A stretch of DNA of 23,930 nt from Desulfobacula sp. (GCF_021107415.1 NZ_JAIOSW010000082.1:1-23930), one strand, 5' to 3'. Counted from the first letter of the stretch, positions 1 to 8,595 are shown. Numbers and translations are program-made. Notes: a model not told the origin generated them from the letters alone.

Positions 1-689
1 CGGGCAGTGCCAAAAAGAATGCCTTCCAGAAGATCATGGGGAATGGCCCCACAATTGATGCCGATATATTTTTGTTCCCGTCGCTGGCTGTGATTGTGAA
101 TGGATTGGGCAAAAAGTTCCTTGCCTGTCCCGGTTTCACCCTGGATCATGATGGGAGAGGATGAAGAAGCCGCCTTTCTGGCCATTCCCACCACCCGCTG
201 AAAATTCGAATCGTTGCCGATAAGGTCGGCAAAGGTGTATTGGGTGCCGTTGCCAAGGTCTGGTCTGGATTCAGTGATGGCTGATGAAGGAGTGGATCGA
301 TAGAGGAGTTCATAATCCTTTACAAAACAGATCACCCCATTGATGGTTTTTCCATTAAAAAGGGGGTAAACACTGGTAATGGTGTTGGCAACTTTTCCTG
401 AGCGGGTCCTGTAGAAAAACGCCTTGTTTTTGATGGCTGCATGCCGGTAGATGACTTGCATGATCATGCTGGTACGGTTATTGAGCTCATAAATATCGGT
501 CACCTTGAGCCCGATCACATCCCTGGGTGACAATCCATCTATCTTGGACTGTGCGGTATTGTAAAAAAGGATGGTCCCGTTAACGTCAGCAATAATCACT
601 CCGTCATCCAGATGTTTCAGCACAGATAAAAAATCAATGTTTTCCATGTTCAGCAGACCGGAAGGATTAGAATTTTCAGGAAAGGGCAT
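1..689 (-). CDS. PAS domain sigma-54-dependent transcriptional activator (amino-terminal part)
   Basis: This gene reads leftwards and its carboxy-terminal part lies outside the window; about 229 codons are visible. Residues about 15-130 form a PAS-type sensor domain, with the typical 'DGVIIAD.NG.I.FYN' opening. From about residue 155 the sigma-54 interaction AAA+ domain begins ('DLIGND..F'), with an intact Walker A motif GETGTGKE near residue 188 and the downstream 'INCGAIP..LLE..LFG' block. The GAFTGA loop and the helix-turn-helix are beyond the edge. By family knowledge such proteins bind an upstream enhancer and use ATP to open sigma-54 promoters in response to a signal sensed by the PAS domain. 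I chose the ATG at 689 because an AAGGA lies about 8 bases before it; an in-frame ATG at 647 lacks a ribosome site. The signal and target genes are unknown. Confidence 0.88.
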   Translation of the reverse strand, partial: MPFPENSNPSGLLNMENIDFLSVLKHLDDGVIIADVNGTILFYNTAQSKIDGLSPRDVIGLKVTDIYELNNRTSMIMQVIYRHAAIKNKAFFYRTRSGKVANTITSVYPLFNGKTINGVICFVKDYELLYRSTPSSAITESRPDLGNGTQYTFADLIGNDSNFQRVVGMARKAASSSSPIMIQGETGTGKELFAQSIHNHSQRREQKYIGINCGAIPHDLLEGILFGTA

Positions 690-1083
690 TGGTGAATTCC
701 TTGCAATGTTTTTGTTAAAACACCATGATTGTATCGGTAAGACCATACCATGCCTGGAACGGAAACGGAATATTAAATATCCAGGTTTTTAACTAGTGTC
801 TGATGGAAAACTGGCAGTTTTCGTTTGGGCAGGAGTGATTCATTTCAGGATACCTTAATTAATTTTGTAATTGAATTTCAGGTGGGGTAGTTAATGAAAT
901 ATCAATAGGAATGATGTTGATCGCCGCCAGAAGACAAATTGGTAAAATTTAGTTTCCCCCAAAGTCAAGATAAACCTTGTCTGTTATTCAGCCTTTAAGT
1001 TTGATCCCTTCCAGCGTGACATTGCCTTGTGAAGAAGAATCAAACCACTTTATTTAAGTCTGGCTTTGGATTATACTATTTAA
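690..1083. other. Intergenic region between divergent regulator and transporter genes
   Basis: No convincing gene is seen on either strand. It separates the leftward sigma-54 activator from the rightward cation transporter. It holds a 17-base palindrome at 806-822, listed separately, and a TATACT at 1072-1077 that ends only six bases before the transporter start. I could not find a convincing sigma-54 promoter (GG-N10-GC) here. Confidence 0.6.
806..822. promoter_or_regulatory. 17-base palindrome, candidate operator
   Basis: The sequence GAAAACTGGCAGTTTTC has two perfect 8-base arms around a single central G. It lies 117 bases upstream of the start of the sigma-54 activator, a usual distance for an enhancer or autoregulatory site of this family. 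As RNA it would also form a hairpin, but with no adjacent U tract. The role is inferred from symmetry and position only. Confidence 0.4.
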
Positions 1084-1959
1084 ATGGATAAAAAAACCCA
1101 AATTCAAAAAATCACCCTGATCGGCCTTGCAGCAAATATTGTTCTTTCCGTCATTAAATTTTTTATTGGTTTTCTTGGTAACAGCCAGGCGGTTGTTGCA
1201 GATGCCCTGCACAGCTTTTCAGATACATCATCCGACCTGGTAATCTTATTCGGGGTAAAATACTGGACTGCCCCGCCCGATGATTCTCATCCGTACGGGC
1301 ATCAGAAAATTGAATCCCTTATTTCTATTATTATCGGGTTTATTCTTCTTTTTGTGGCCGGTGCGATTGGATATAATGGCCTGGTTTCACTACAGGAAAA
1401 AAACCAGCCTGAATTGAACTGGATTGTCATTATCGGCCCGCTTATCTCAATAATCATAAAAGAAATCCTCTTCAAGGCTACGGTCAAGGTTGGCATTGAA
1501 ACCAATTCTTCTTCTCTTAAAGCCAATGCCTGGCACCATAGAACCGATGCATTATCCTCCATTCCCGTCCTTATTGCAGTTGTGGCATCTTTAATAGATC
1601 CAAGATTACGATTTCTTGACCAGATTGGCGCTATCATTGTATCTGCTTTTATCATAAAAGTGGGGTTTCAGATCATCTTCACCAATATCAACGACCTTTT
1701 GGATACCGGACTTTCAAAGGAAAAAATCAGTGAGCTTAAAAAAACCATAAACAATATTCAAAACGTCAGGGGTGTTCATAAATTGAGAACCCGGAAGCTT
1801 GCCAATTATATTTATATTGATCTTCATCTGGAGGTTGATGGACAATTGTCTGTTATACTGGGTCATGATATTTCAGAAGAGGTGAAGCATACCCTTATTC
1901 AAAACAACCCGAAAATCATCGATGTCATGGTTCATCTGGAACCTGAAGAAAATTCTTAA
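1084..1959 (+). CDS. Cation diffusion facilitator (CDF) family metal efflux transporter
   Basis: A 291-residue inner-membrane protein of the CDF family, which exports Zn2+, Fe2+ or similar ions in exchange for protons. Residues about 10-205 carry six hydrophobic segments and residues 206-291 form the cytoplasmic dimerisation domain. The two intramembrane metal-binding motifs are both of HxxxD type: H43/D47 in TM2 ('ALHSFSD') and H151/D155 in TM5 ('WHHRTD'). YiiP/FieF of E. coli has DxxxD at the first site, so by comparison the site here looks more zinc-like. The 'DDSHPYGHQKIESL' loop is also typical. The codon just before the ATG is a stop, so no upstream extension is possible. There is no ribosome binding site before the ATG, and TATACT lies just six bases upstream, which would fit a leaderless transcript. 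Metal specificity is not proven by sequence. Confidence 0.9.
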   Translation: MDKKTQIQKITLIGLAANIVLSVIKFFIGFLGNSQAVVADALHSFSDTSSDLVILFGVKYWTAPPDDSHPYGHQKIESLISIIIGFILLFVAGAIGYNGLVSLQEKNQPELNWIVIIGPLISIIIKEILFKATVKVGIETNSSSLKANAWHHRTDALSSIPVLIAVVASLIDPRLRFLDQIGAIIVSAFIIKVGFQIIFTNINDLLDTGLSKEKISELKKTINNIQNVRGVHKLRTRKLANYIYIDLHLEVDGQLSVILGHDISEEVKHTLIQNNPKIIDVMVHLEPEENS

Positions 1960-2127
1960 GATTTAAAATAATAAAAATTGTCTTCCTATTATAAGCTCAA
2001 AGATATTTTTCCATTAAATTAAAACCGGCAATTGAATTGATCAATAACCTGATTACTATAAGAATATGGTGGCGTCAGGAAACCCAAGGGTGACATGCCG
2101 ATATCCGGAAAGAGAAAGGACAAGTTT

Positions 2128-2240
2128 ATGCAATGGTTCACTAATCAATACCTATTTATTTTTTTTTCTTAAGTCTGTTTTATACAGCTCTCCCTTTTGC
2201 TAAAACGCTTCCTGGTACCCTGCCTTATGATAATGAGCTG
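2128..2240 (+). other. Out-of-frame signal peptide segment of the DUF255 gene
   Basis: An ATG at 2128, preceded by an AAAGGA ribosome site, opens a frame that reads [10 protein letters not shown] and then hits a TAA at 2170-2172 just after a run of nine T (2159-2167). The frame of the downstream DUF255 gene is open through the same stretch and reads [17 protein letters not shown] up to its first ATG. Adding one T (or removing two) joins the two into a standard signal peptide with an 'ALPFAK' cleavage region. Either the run is a sequencing or assembly error, a real mutation, or a slippage-prone phase-variable tract. Confidence 0.7.
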
Positions 2241-4367
2241 ATGAAAAGGATAAATAAAATGGAAAAAAATCCACCAAGAACAAGACATCTGGATGCTAAC
2301 GGAAAACCTGAATATACCAACCGACTGTCTTTGGAATCAAGTCCCTACCTGCTCCAACATGCGCACAACCCGGTAAACTGGTACCCATGGGACGATGAAG
2401 CCTTTAAAACAGCTAAACAACTGGATCGCCCCATTCTGCTCAGTATCGGATATTCCACCTGTCACTGGTGCCATGTGATGGAAGAGGAATCTTTTGAAGA
2501 TATTGAGATCGCAACTTATTTAAATGAGCATTACATTGCCGTAAAGATAGACCGGGAGGAAAGGCCCGATATTGACTCTATCTATATGAAGGCTGTCGTG
2601 GCCTTACAGGGTAGCGGTGGATGGCCCATGACCGTATTTATAACCTGGGATAAAAAACCATTCTACGGGGGTACCTATTTTCCTGCAAGGGATGGTGACA
2701 GAGGGGCTTCCCTGGGGTTTTTAACTCTTTTAAAACGACTTGATGAGGCATATCACAAAGATAAGCAGGCCATTAATAAAGCCGGTCATCAGATCACCAC
2801 TATTCTTAAAGAGTCATCCGAAAATCAAAGTGGCAACGCCCTTCCAACAAAAGAATTAATATCAAAAAGTATGGACTCATATAAAAATGGATTTGATCGG
2901 AAAAATGGTGGATTGATCGGTCGAAACAAGTTTCCGTCTTCGCTCCCCTTAGGACTTTTAATGCGATATTATCAAACTTCCCGGGATGATCAGGTTCTTG
3001 ATATGATCACACTTACCCTTGACAAAATGATGACCGGGGGTATCCATGACCATGTGGGGAGAGGCTTTCACCGGTATACCACGGATAGTATCTGGCTTAC
3101 TCCGCACTATGAAAAAATGCTCTATGATAATGCCCTGCTTTCCATTGCATACACTGAAGCCTATCAATTAACCGGAAATGAAAAATACAGACAAACGTCT
3201 CAAAAAACTCTGGATTATCTTTTAAAAGAGGTGCAGTCCCCTGAAGGGGGATTTTATTCAGCCACAGATGCGGACAGTCTCACCCCTGAAGGAGTTCAAG
3301 AGGAGGGGTATTTTTTCACCTGGACCGTTGAAGAGATAGATGGCCTGTTTGATAAAAAAACCTCAAAAATAATCAAACTATATTATGGCCTCAAGGATAG
3401 GGAAAACCAACGGCAGATCCTTCATATTTCAGGACAATCGGATATGATCACAAAAGAGTTTGCCATCACCTCTGAAGAGCTTGAAAACATCATCACAAAA
3501 GCCAATCAAACTCTTTATGAAAAAAGATTGAACCGCAAGCTTCCCGGACTTGATGACAAGATTGTCCTCTCATGGAACAGCCTTGTCATCTCTGCTCTTG
3601 CAAAAGCTGGGTTTGCTTTTAACGAAAAAAAATACATTGATGCTGCCATCCAGACCCATGCGTTTATTTTTAAAAATCTTTGGCAGGACCAAAAACTTTT
3701 CCACAGTTTCAAGGATAATAAAACGGGCCACCAGGGATTTCTTGATGATTATGCATTCCTGGCCGCTGCCTATATAGATCTCTATGAAGCCACCTTTGAT
3801 ATTGCATGGCTGTTAAAAGCGATTGATATAGATGATTTGATCCAGAAAAAATTTGAAGACATGACCCATGGCGGATTTTTTATGACATCTGCTGACCAGA
3901 ACGATTTAATCGCCAGAGAAAAACCTGTAAATGACGGCGCCATTCCTTCGGGCAATGCCATTGCTGCCATAAATCTTTCACGTCTTTATTTATATACGGA
4001 TCGAAAAACTTACGGGCAGCGGGCTGAAAAAACTTTGAAATATTTTTCCGGTCCTCTTTTGAAATCACCCGCATATATGTCCGGAATGCTGCCGGTTATT
4101 GAACTTTTAACAGATCCTGTCAGGGAAATGGTTATCATCACACCGGAAGGCCAAAAACAAAAGGCAAAATCCTTTCTGGATATCCTCCGCAAAAAATTTG
4201 TGGCCGGACAGATCATTATTATGGTCCAGGAAGGAAAAGAATTTGATGCTGTATCAAAGATTCTCCCACAGGTCAGGGGGCGATCAGCTTTGAATGGCCT
4301 GGTAACACTCTATCCCTGCGAAGAGAAGGTTTGCCGACAACCGATAACAGATCCTGCAGCTTTGTAA
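2241..4367 (+). CDS. DUF255 / YyaL-type thioredoxin-fold protein with six-hairpin glycosidase-like domain
   Basis: A 708-residue member of the YyaL (COG1331, human SPATA20-like) family. Residues about 22-185 are a thioredoxin-like domain with the signature '[18 protein letters not shown]' and a redox-type CxxC, C74-H-W-C77. The rest resembles the alpha/alpha six-hairpin fold of N-acylglucosamine epimerases, with the conserved block around residues 267-298 ('[14 protein letters not shown]', '[11 protein letters not shown]') and 'SGNAIAA' near residue 575. The biochemical role of the family is not settled. The start used is the first ATG of the intact frame, which has no ribosome site; an ATG at 2259 has an AAAAGGA eight bases upstream. 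The frame stays open upstream and reaches a signal peptide only across a one-base shift in a T run, so the native product is probably exported. About 97 bases separate it from the next operon. Confidence 0.88.
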   Translation: MKRINKMEKNPPRTRHLDANGKPEYTNRLSLESSPYLLQHAHNPVNWYPWDDEAFKTAKQLDRPILLSIGYSTCHWCHVMEEESFEDIEIATYLNEHYIAVKIDREERPDIDSIYMKAVVALQGSGGWPMTVFITWDKKPFYGGTYFPARDGDRGASLGFLTLLKRLDEAYHKDKQAINKAGHQITTILKESSENQSGNALPTKELISKSMDSYKNGFDRKNGGLIGRNKFPSSLPLGLLMRYYQTSRDDQVLDMITLTLDKMMTGGIHDHVGRGFHRYTTDSIWLTPHYEKMLYDNALLSIAYTEAYQLTGNEKYRQTSQKTLDYLLKEVQSPEGGFYSATDADSLTPEGVQEEGYFFTWTVEEIDGLFDKKTSKIIKLYYGLKDRENQRQILHISGQSDMITKEFAITSEELENIITKANQTLYEKRLNRKLPGLDDKIVLSWNSLVISALAKAGFAFNEKKYIDAAIQTHAFIFKNLWQDQKLFHSFKDNKTGHQGFLDDYAFLAAAYIDLYEATFDIAWLLKAIDIDDLIQKKFEDMTHGGFFMTSADQNDLIAREKPVNDGAIPSGNAIAAINLSRLYLYTDRKTYGQRAEKTLKYFSGPLLKSPAYMSGMLPVIELLTDPVREMVIITPEGQKQKAKSFLDILRKKFVAGQIIIMVQEGKEFDAVSKILPQVRGRSALNGLVTLYPCEEKVCRQPITDPAAL

Positions 4368-4464
4368 TAAAAATAATTTAAAAAACAATTTGCTTGTGCT
4401 GCCACATTGTGGTATTCATATGCGTAATTCTTTTTATTTACACCTAATTACAAAGGAGAATACC

Positions 4465-5700
4465 ATGAAAAAAGTACTCATTCTTGGAGCCGGTGCAGGG
4501 GGCACCATTGTTGCCAATATGCTAAGAAAGCAAATTCCTGAATCCCAACTTGAGATCACCATTATTGACAGGGATGAAAGGCACCATTACCAGGCCGGAT
4601 ATCTTTTTATCCCTTTTGGCATCTACTCCACGGAAGATGTTATCAAGTCAAAAAAAGAGTTCATTCCCCAGGGCGTTGACTTTATTGTGGATACCATCGT
4701 AAAAATTGATCCTGACCAGCGACGGGTTGAAACAAAGGCCAGCACTTATGACTATGACTGGCTGGTCATTTCAACCGGGTGTGACATTGCCCCTGATGAA
4801 ATAGAAGGTATGCGGGATGCCTGGCGTGATAATGCCTTTGATTTTTATACACTGGAAGGGGCGAATGCTCTGTATAAACAGCTTAAATATTTTGATTCCG
4901 GTAAAATTGTTTTAAATATTGCTGAAATCCCCTATAAATGTCCGATTGCTCCTTTGGAATTTGTTTTTATGGCAGACTGGTTCTTTCAGGTTAACGGGGT
5001 CAGGGACAAAGTTGAAATAGAGTTTGTCACACCCCTTGACAATGTGTTTACCAAACCGGTGGCAGCCAAAGTTTTAGGCGAGTTTGCCGCCAAAAAAAAT
5101 ATCAAGGTAACACCTCATTTTGATCTTGCTGCGGTTAACGGCAAAGAAAAAAACATTGAATCACACAAAGGGAATAAGATCGGATATGATCTTCTGGTTG
5201 CCATTCCACCCAATATGGGAAACAAATGTCTGATTGATTCCGAAGTCAGTGATCCTGTAGGATATGTGGCAACAGACAACCACACCTTGAAAGCTGAAAA
5301 CTTTGATCGAATATTTGTCATTGGAGACACCACCAATGTCCCAGCCTCCAAGGCAGGGTCAACTGCCCATTACATGGCCTATACTCTGGTTGACAACCTG
5401 ATCCGGGAGATAGACGGCCATGCGGCACTCCCTAAATTTGACGGCCATGCAACCTGTTTTCTGGCTTCCGGCTTTGAAAAAGCTATTCTGCTTGATTTTT
5501 CCTATGATGTTGAACCGTTGCCGGGAAAATTTCCTTTTCCGGGCATGGGACCATTCAGCCTCTTAAAAGAGAGCTTGAGTAATTACTGGGGAAAGATGAT
5601 GTTCAGATGGGTCTATTGGAACCTGATGATGAAAGGTCTGGATCTGCCGTTGGAACCCCAAATGAATCTTGCCGGTAAAATCCGTCAGAAAGCATCGTAA
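4465..5700 (+). CDS. Sulfide:quinone reductase-like FAD-dependent oxidoreductase
   Basis: A 411-residue flavoprotein of the SQR / flavocytochrome c sulfide dehydrogenase family, which oxidises sulfide to polysulfide at the membrane and passes electrons to quinone. The FAD-binding GAGAGG is at residues 8-13 and the second FAD motif 'FVIGDTTNVPASKAGSTAHY' at 284-303. C159 ('YKCPIAPLEF') and C331 ('HATCFLASGF') align by motif with the two redox cysteines of Acidithiobacillus SQR (C160, C356); C106 and C255 are additional. The tail at 373-392 is amphipathic and aromatic-rich, as in membrane-anchored SQRs. I placed the start at 4465 because AAAGGAG lies just before it; the frame is open further upstream but has no ribosome site there. 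A weak promoter-like pair, TTGCTT (4389-4394) and TATTCA (4412-4417) with 17-base spacing, lies upstream. First gene of a four-gene operon. The exact acceptor and substrate are inferred. Confidence 0.85.
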   Translation: MKKVLILGAGAGGTIVANMLRKQIPESQLEITIIDRDERHHYQAGYLFIPFGIYSTEDVIKSKKEFIPQGVDFIVDTIVKIDPDQRRVETKASTYDYDWLVISTGCDIAPDEIEGMRDAWRDNAFDFYTLEGANALYKQLKYFDSGKIVLNIAEIPYKCPIAPLEFVFMADWFFQVNGVRDKVEIEFVTPLDNVFTKPVAAKVLGEFAAKKNIKVTPHFDLAAVNGKEKNIESHKGNKIGYDLLVAIPPNMGNKCLIDSEVSDPVGYVATDNHTLKAENFDRIFVIGDTTNVPASKAGSTAHYMAYTLVDNLIREIDGHAALPKFDGHATCFLASGFEKAILLDFSYDVEPLPGKFPFPGMGPFSLLKESLSNYWGKMMFRWVYWNLMMKGLDLPLEPQMNLAGKIRQKAS

Positions 5701-5712
5701 AGGAGGTGGCAA

Positions 5713-6366
5713 ATGACAAACGAGGAAAAAATTCTTGAGCGTTTGGAACGACTCGAAGAAAAAATGACGCCTATTGCTGAATCTGCAGCATCTATCAAAG
5801 AATTAAAACTTGAACTGGCACCCAGGGTGAACGAGGCAGTTCAATATCTTATTGGTGAACTTGCCGATATCGAAGCAGAGTTTCAATTGGAAGATTTGAT
5901 ATTTCTTTGTAAAAAAGCCTTAAGAAATACCAAAAACTTAAACTATTCCATGGACATGCTGAAAAATATTATTGATCTTGCGGTTACGGCGGAACCTTTA
6001 ATGAAAAGCACTGTCCCCGATGTTATCCAATTTTTTGATGATCTTGAACAGAACAATGTATTTAAAATCGCCAACATCAGCATTCAAACATTGAAAAAAA
6101 TCGGGCAGACCTATACAGAGGAAGAATTCCAACAGATTGCCGATGGCCTTGTCCGTCTGACGGGCCTGTTAAGAGAGTTGACCCGGCCTGAAGCCCTTGA
6201 TCTTATCGAGAAGGCATCCACCCTTCCGGCCACAATTGATCTTAGTGCTGCCAAACCCGCCGGACCCTTTTCAATGCTGGGGGCAATGGGGGATGAAAAA
6301 GTCAAACAGGGCATGGGTGTGTTATTGGAATTGACCAACGGGCTATCTGCCCTGAAAACTCCTTGA
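5713..6366 (+). CDS. DUF1641 family protein
   Basis: A 217-residue soluble protein, mostly helical. Residues 1-35 look like a coiled coil ('ILERLERLEEKM'). The conserved DUF1641 block is at the carboxy end, around residues 180-213 ('KPAGPFSMLGAMGDEKV', then 'GVLLELTNGL'). DUF1641 proteins are known as neighbours of sulfide:quinone reductases and of formate dehydrogenase-like proteins, and are thought to act as accessory or docking subunits, but no activity is established. It starts 12 bases after the SQR-like gene behind a strong AAAGGAGGTGG ribosome site, so the two are surely co-transcribed and probably made in similar amounts. I see no cysteine pair or cofactor motif that would indicate catalysis. 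Confidence 0.85.
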   Translation: MTNEEKILERLERLEEKMTPIAESAASIKELKLELAPRVNEAVQYLIGELADIEAEFQLEDLIFLCKKALRNTKNLNYSMDMLKNIIDLAVTAEPLMKSTVPDVIQFFDDLEQNNVFKIANISIQTLKKIGQTYTEEEFQQIADGLVRLTGLLRELTRPEALDLIEKASTLPATIDLSAAKPAGPFSMLGAMGDEKVKQGMGVLLELTNGLSALKTP

Positions 6367-6383
6367 TCATAGGAGATTAAAAA

Positions 6384-6818
6384 ATGAGAATCGTTTCCAT
6401 TGCCGTCAGCAAAAAAAAAGGAACAATAAAAAAATGTATCCAGCAGGCGGAACTTATAGAAAATCACGGGATCAAAGATGATGCCCATGCAGGCGACTGG
6501 CACAGGCAATTAAGTTTTCTGGCTTCGGAAAGTATTGAAAAAGCCAGCAGTGAAGAGTTCAAACTAAACTTTGGAGATTTTGCTGAAAATATAGCCACAA
6601 CCGGGATTGACTGGAAAAATCAGCCCGTCGGCCAGGTTTTCAAACTCGGGAAAAAAGTATTTGTGAAAATTACCCAAATCGGAAAAGAATGCCATAAAAA
6701 ATGTGCTATTTATTATCGGACAGGGGATTGCATTATGCCCAAAGAAGGTGTATTTGCTAAGATCCTCAGAGGAGGAATAATTAAAGTAGGGGACAACATA
6801 GAACGTGTCGACAAGTAA
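6384..6818 (+). CDS. MOSC domain protein, possible sulfur carrier
   Basis: A 144-residue stand-alone MOSC domain. The MOSC fold is the carboxy-terminal domain of eukaryotic molybdenum cofactor sulfurase and is proposed to receive and carry sulfur on a cysteine. The typical pattern is clear: 'GIKDDAHAGDWHRQLSFL' at 29-46, 'GDFAENIATTGIDW' at 64-77, and 'GDCIMPKEGVFAKILRGG' at 114-131. Three cysteines cluster at C103, C107 and C116 in 'KECHKKCAIYYRTGDC'; C116 is at the position usually conserved in short bacterial MOSC proteins. It starts 17 bases after the DUF1641 gene with an AGGAG site and is followed 16 bases later by the YcaO gene. In this setting it could relay sulfane sulfur, or serve molybdenum cofactor chemistry; the sequence alone does not decide. 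Confidence 0.87.
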   Translation: MRIVSIAVSKKKGTIKKCIQQAELIENHGIKDDAHAGDWHRQLSFLASESIEKASSEEFKLNFGDFAENIATTGIDWKNQPVGQVFKLGKKVFVKITQIGKECHKKCAIYYRTGDCIMPKEGVFAKILRGGIIKVGDNIERVDK

Positions 6819-6834
6819 AGATTAAGGACAATCC

Positions 6835-8565
6835 ATGAGTTATAAAATTGAGTTAAAGGATGCCCTCAAAGGCTATACATATGATCAGGACAAGATTATA
6901 TCTCCGGAAGAGACTGTAGCAAAATTTAAAGAAAAAACAGCAAAGCTGAATCTCGACATTCTAAGCCAGACCCGGAGGATTGATAACGGACGATTGGACA
7001 TACCGATTTTTTTCAGTGAATGCGGCAGTGATGCTGAAAATGTGGTCGGCACTAAAAAGCAGATGGGTAAGGGCGGGACACCTGCACAGTCGGAAGCCAG
7101 TGCAGTGATGGAGCTGGCTGAACGGTTCAGTTTTTTTTCTTTTATAAAAAAAAAGGAACACTTTTTCTATTCAACCCCAAAAGAATTAGGAGAAAAAGCC
7201 CTTACCTATGAACAGATCATAAAATCTGTTCATGATAACAAAGAAGATGCATTAAAAGTAAAACAAATCTTTGATGACCTGCCCTTAAAATGGACTAAAG
7301 GATATAATCTGACGAAAAAACAAGAAGTCCTGATCCCCTTTAACTGGTTTTACATGATTAATGAATTTAACGGGCCCAGCGCAGGGAATTGTACGGAAGA
7401 AGCATTAAGTCAGGGGATTTGCGAACTGGTCGAACGTCATACCTCATCCATTGTCAGCCATGAAAACCTGAATGTTCCCGGCATTAATCTTGATTCTTTT
7501 ACTGATCCTCTGGTCATTGAAATTCTGGATAAATATGAAAAAGAAGGGATTAAGGTATATGCTTCGGATTTTTCCCTGGATACGGGAATACCCACCATTG
7601 CCATTCTTGCCTGGGACCCTGCCACATTTGGTGACATGAGTGAAATCGTCTGGACAGCCGGAACATCACCCGACCCTCAAAAAGCCATGGGCCGTGCCCT
7701 TACGGAAACAGCCCAGCTTGCAGGCGACTTTAATTCAGGTTCCAATTATGTGGCCAGCGGCCTGCCCAAATTTACCAACATTGAAGATGCTGAATTTATC
7801 ACCCATCCTAAAAAAATGATCGACATGGATGCATTACCCAAACTTTCAAGCGATAATATCAAAACCGAGGTTGAAAACCTGATCCAAACACTGGATAAAA
7901 AAGGGTATCAACTGCTTGCCATCAGCACCATGCATGAAAAGCTTGAGATTCCAGCGTTTTATACCATCATTCCCGGCGCACATTTCAGGGAAAGGGCTGT
8001 TGCAGCCAGTGTGGGTATGTTTTCCGCCAGATTAATCACGGAAAGCTTTGATCCTGTTCAGGCCCTGTCAAGGCTGGATGATCTGGAAAAGGCATTACCC
8101 GGTAAATACTACACAAGTTTTTACAAGGGCCTGATGTTCAACGCCATTTATGATAGAGAAACCGCTTTAAAAGAATTTGAAACCGCACTGAAAAGAGATC
8201 CTGCAAAGCTGAATATGCCTGATATCTATTCCCACATGGGGGTATGCTTAAAAGATCTTGAACAATATGAACGAGCCATCAAAATCTGCAAACAAGGCCT
8301 TGCCATTGATAAGCAGCGCCCGGATATGTTTAATACCATGGGATTTTGCCATTTTATGCTGAAAAACCATGAAACAGCCATCACCTGTTTTGAAAATGCA
8401 CTTAAAGTGGATCCCTCCCTTGCCATCAACTATGCCAATATCGGTTCAAACTATAGGGAACTTGGTGAAATTAAGATTGCCGTCAAATACTATGAAATGG
8501 CTCTGAAAATCGATCCGTCCATTACATTTGCCAGAGATAATATTGAAAAATTAAATAATAAATAA
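6835..8565 (+). CDS. YcaO-domain ATP-dependent protein-modifying enzyme with carboxy-terminal TPR repeats
   Basis: A 576-residue protein. Residues about 60-385 form a YcaO domain, the ATP-binding fold that activates peptide backbone amides to form azolines, thioamides or amidines. The acidic ATP/Mg2+ motifs are present: 'SEASAVMELAERFS' (E93, E96) and 'EEALSQGICELVERH' (E189, Q193, E197, E200, R201), with 'GRALTETAQ' near 286-294. No terminal PxPxP, the mark of azoline-forming peptide cyclodehydratases, is seen. Residues about 425-575 hold four TPR units, each ending in a 'ALKxDP'-like pattern, probably a docking surface; E. coli YcaO also has a TPR-like carboxy domain. The start has AAGGA seven bases upstream. 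It is the last gene of the SQR-DUF1641-MOSC operon, so a modification using sulfide-derived sulfur is plausible. The target protein is unknown, and a role like that of E. coli YcaO in S12 methylthiolation cannot be excluded. Confidence 0.85.
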   Translation: MSYKIELKDALKGYTYDQDKIISPEETVAKFKEKTAKLNLDILSQTRRIDNGRLDIPIFFSECGSDAENVVGTKKQMGKGGTPAQSEASAVMELAERFSFFSFIKKKEHFFYSTPKELGEKALTYEQIIKSVHDNKEDALKVKQIFDDLPLKWTKGYNLTKKQEVLIPFNWFYMINEFNGPSAGNCTEEALSQGICELVERHTSSIVSHENLNVPGINLDSFTDPLVIEILDKYEKEGIKVYASDFSLDTGIPTIAILAWDPATFGDMSEIVWTAGTSPDPQKAMGRALTETAQLAGDFNSGSNYVASGLPKFTNIEDAEFITHPKKMIDMDALPKLSSDNIKTEVENLIQTLDKKGYQLLAISTMHEKLEIPAFYTIIPGAHFRERAVAASVGMFSARLITESFDPVQALSRLDDLEKALPGKYYTSFYKGLMFNAIYDRETALKEFETALKRDPAKLNMPDIYSHMGVCLKDLEQYERAIKICKQGLAIDKQRPDMFNTMGFCHFMLKNHETAITCFENALKVDPSLAINYANIGSNYRELGEIKIAVKYYEMALKIDPSITFARDNIEKLNNK

Positions 8566-8572
8566 TACCCTT

Positions 8573-8594
8573 GGGCAGGAACCTGTTCCTGCCC
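8573..8594. terminator. Hairpin between convergent genes, probable bidirectional terminator
   Basis: GGGCAGGAAC and GTTCCTGCCC are perfect inverted repeats, giving a GC-rich stem of nine to ten pairs with a tiny CCTG loop. It fills the 30-base gap between the stop of the YcaO gene and the stop of the leftward EamA gene. Neither side carries a clean U tract, so termination efficiency is uncertain, but position and stem strength support the call. Confidence 0.65.
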
Positions 8595-8595
8595 A

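Noticed and set aside
571..792. Rightward 73-codon open frame opposite the sigma-54 activator start
   Set aside because: It overlaps the recognised activator gene on the other strand and shows no recognisable domain.
800..835. Sigma-54 promoter around the TGGCAG at 812-817
   Set aside because: The downstream GC element is not at the required 10-base distance from the GG.
4390..4464. Longer start for the SQR-like protein
   Set aside because: The upstream in-frame ATG has no ribosome site, while the ATG at 4465 has AAAGGAG and starts directly at the FAD-binding strand.
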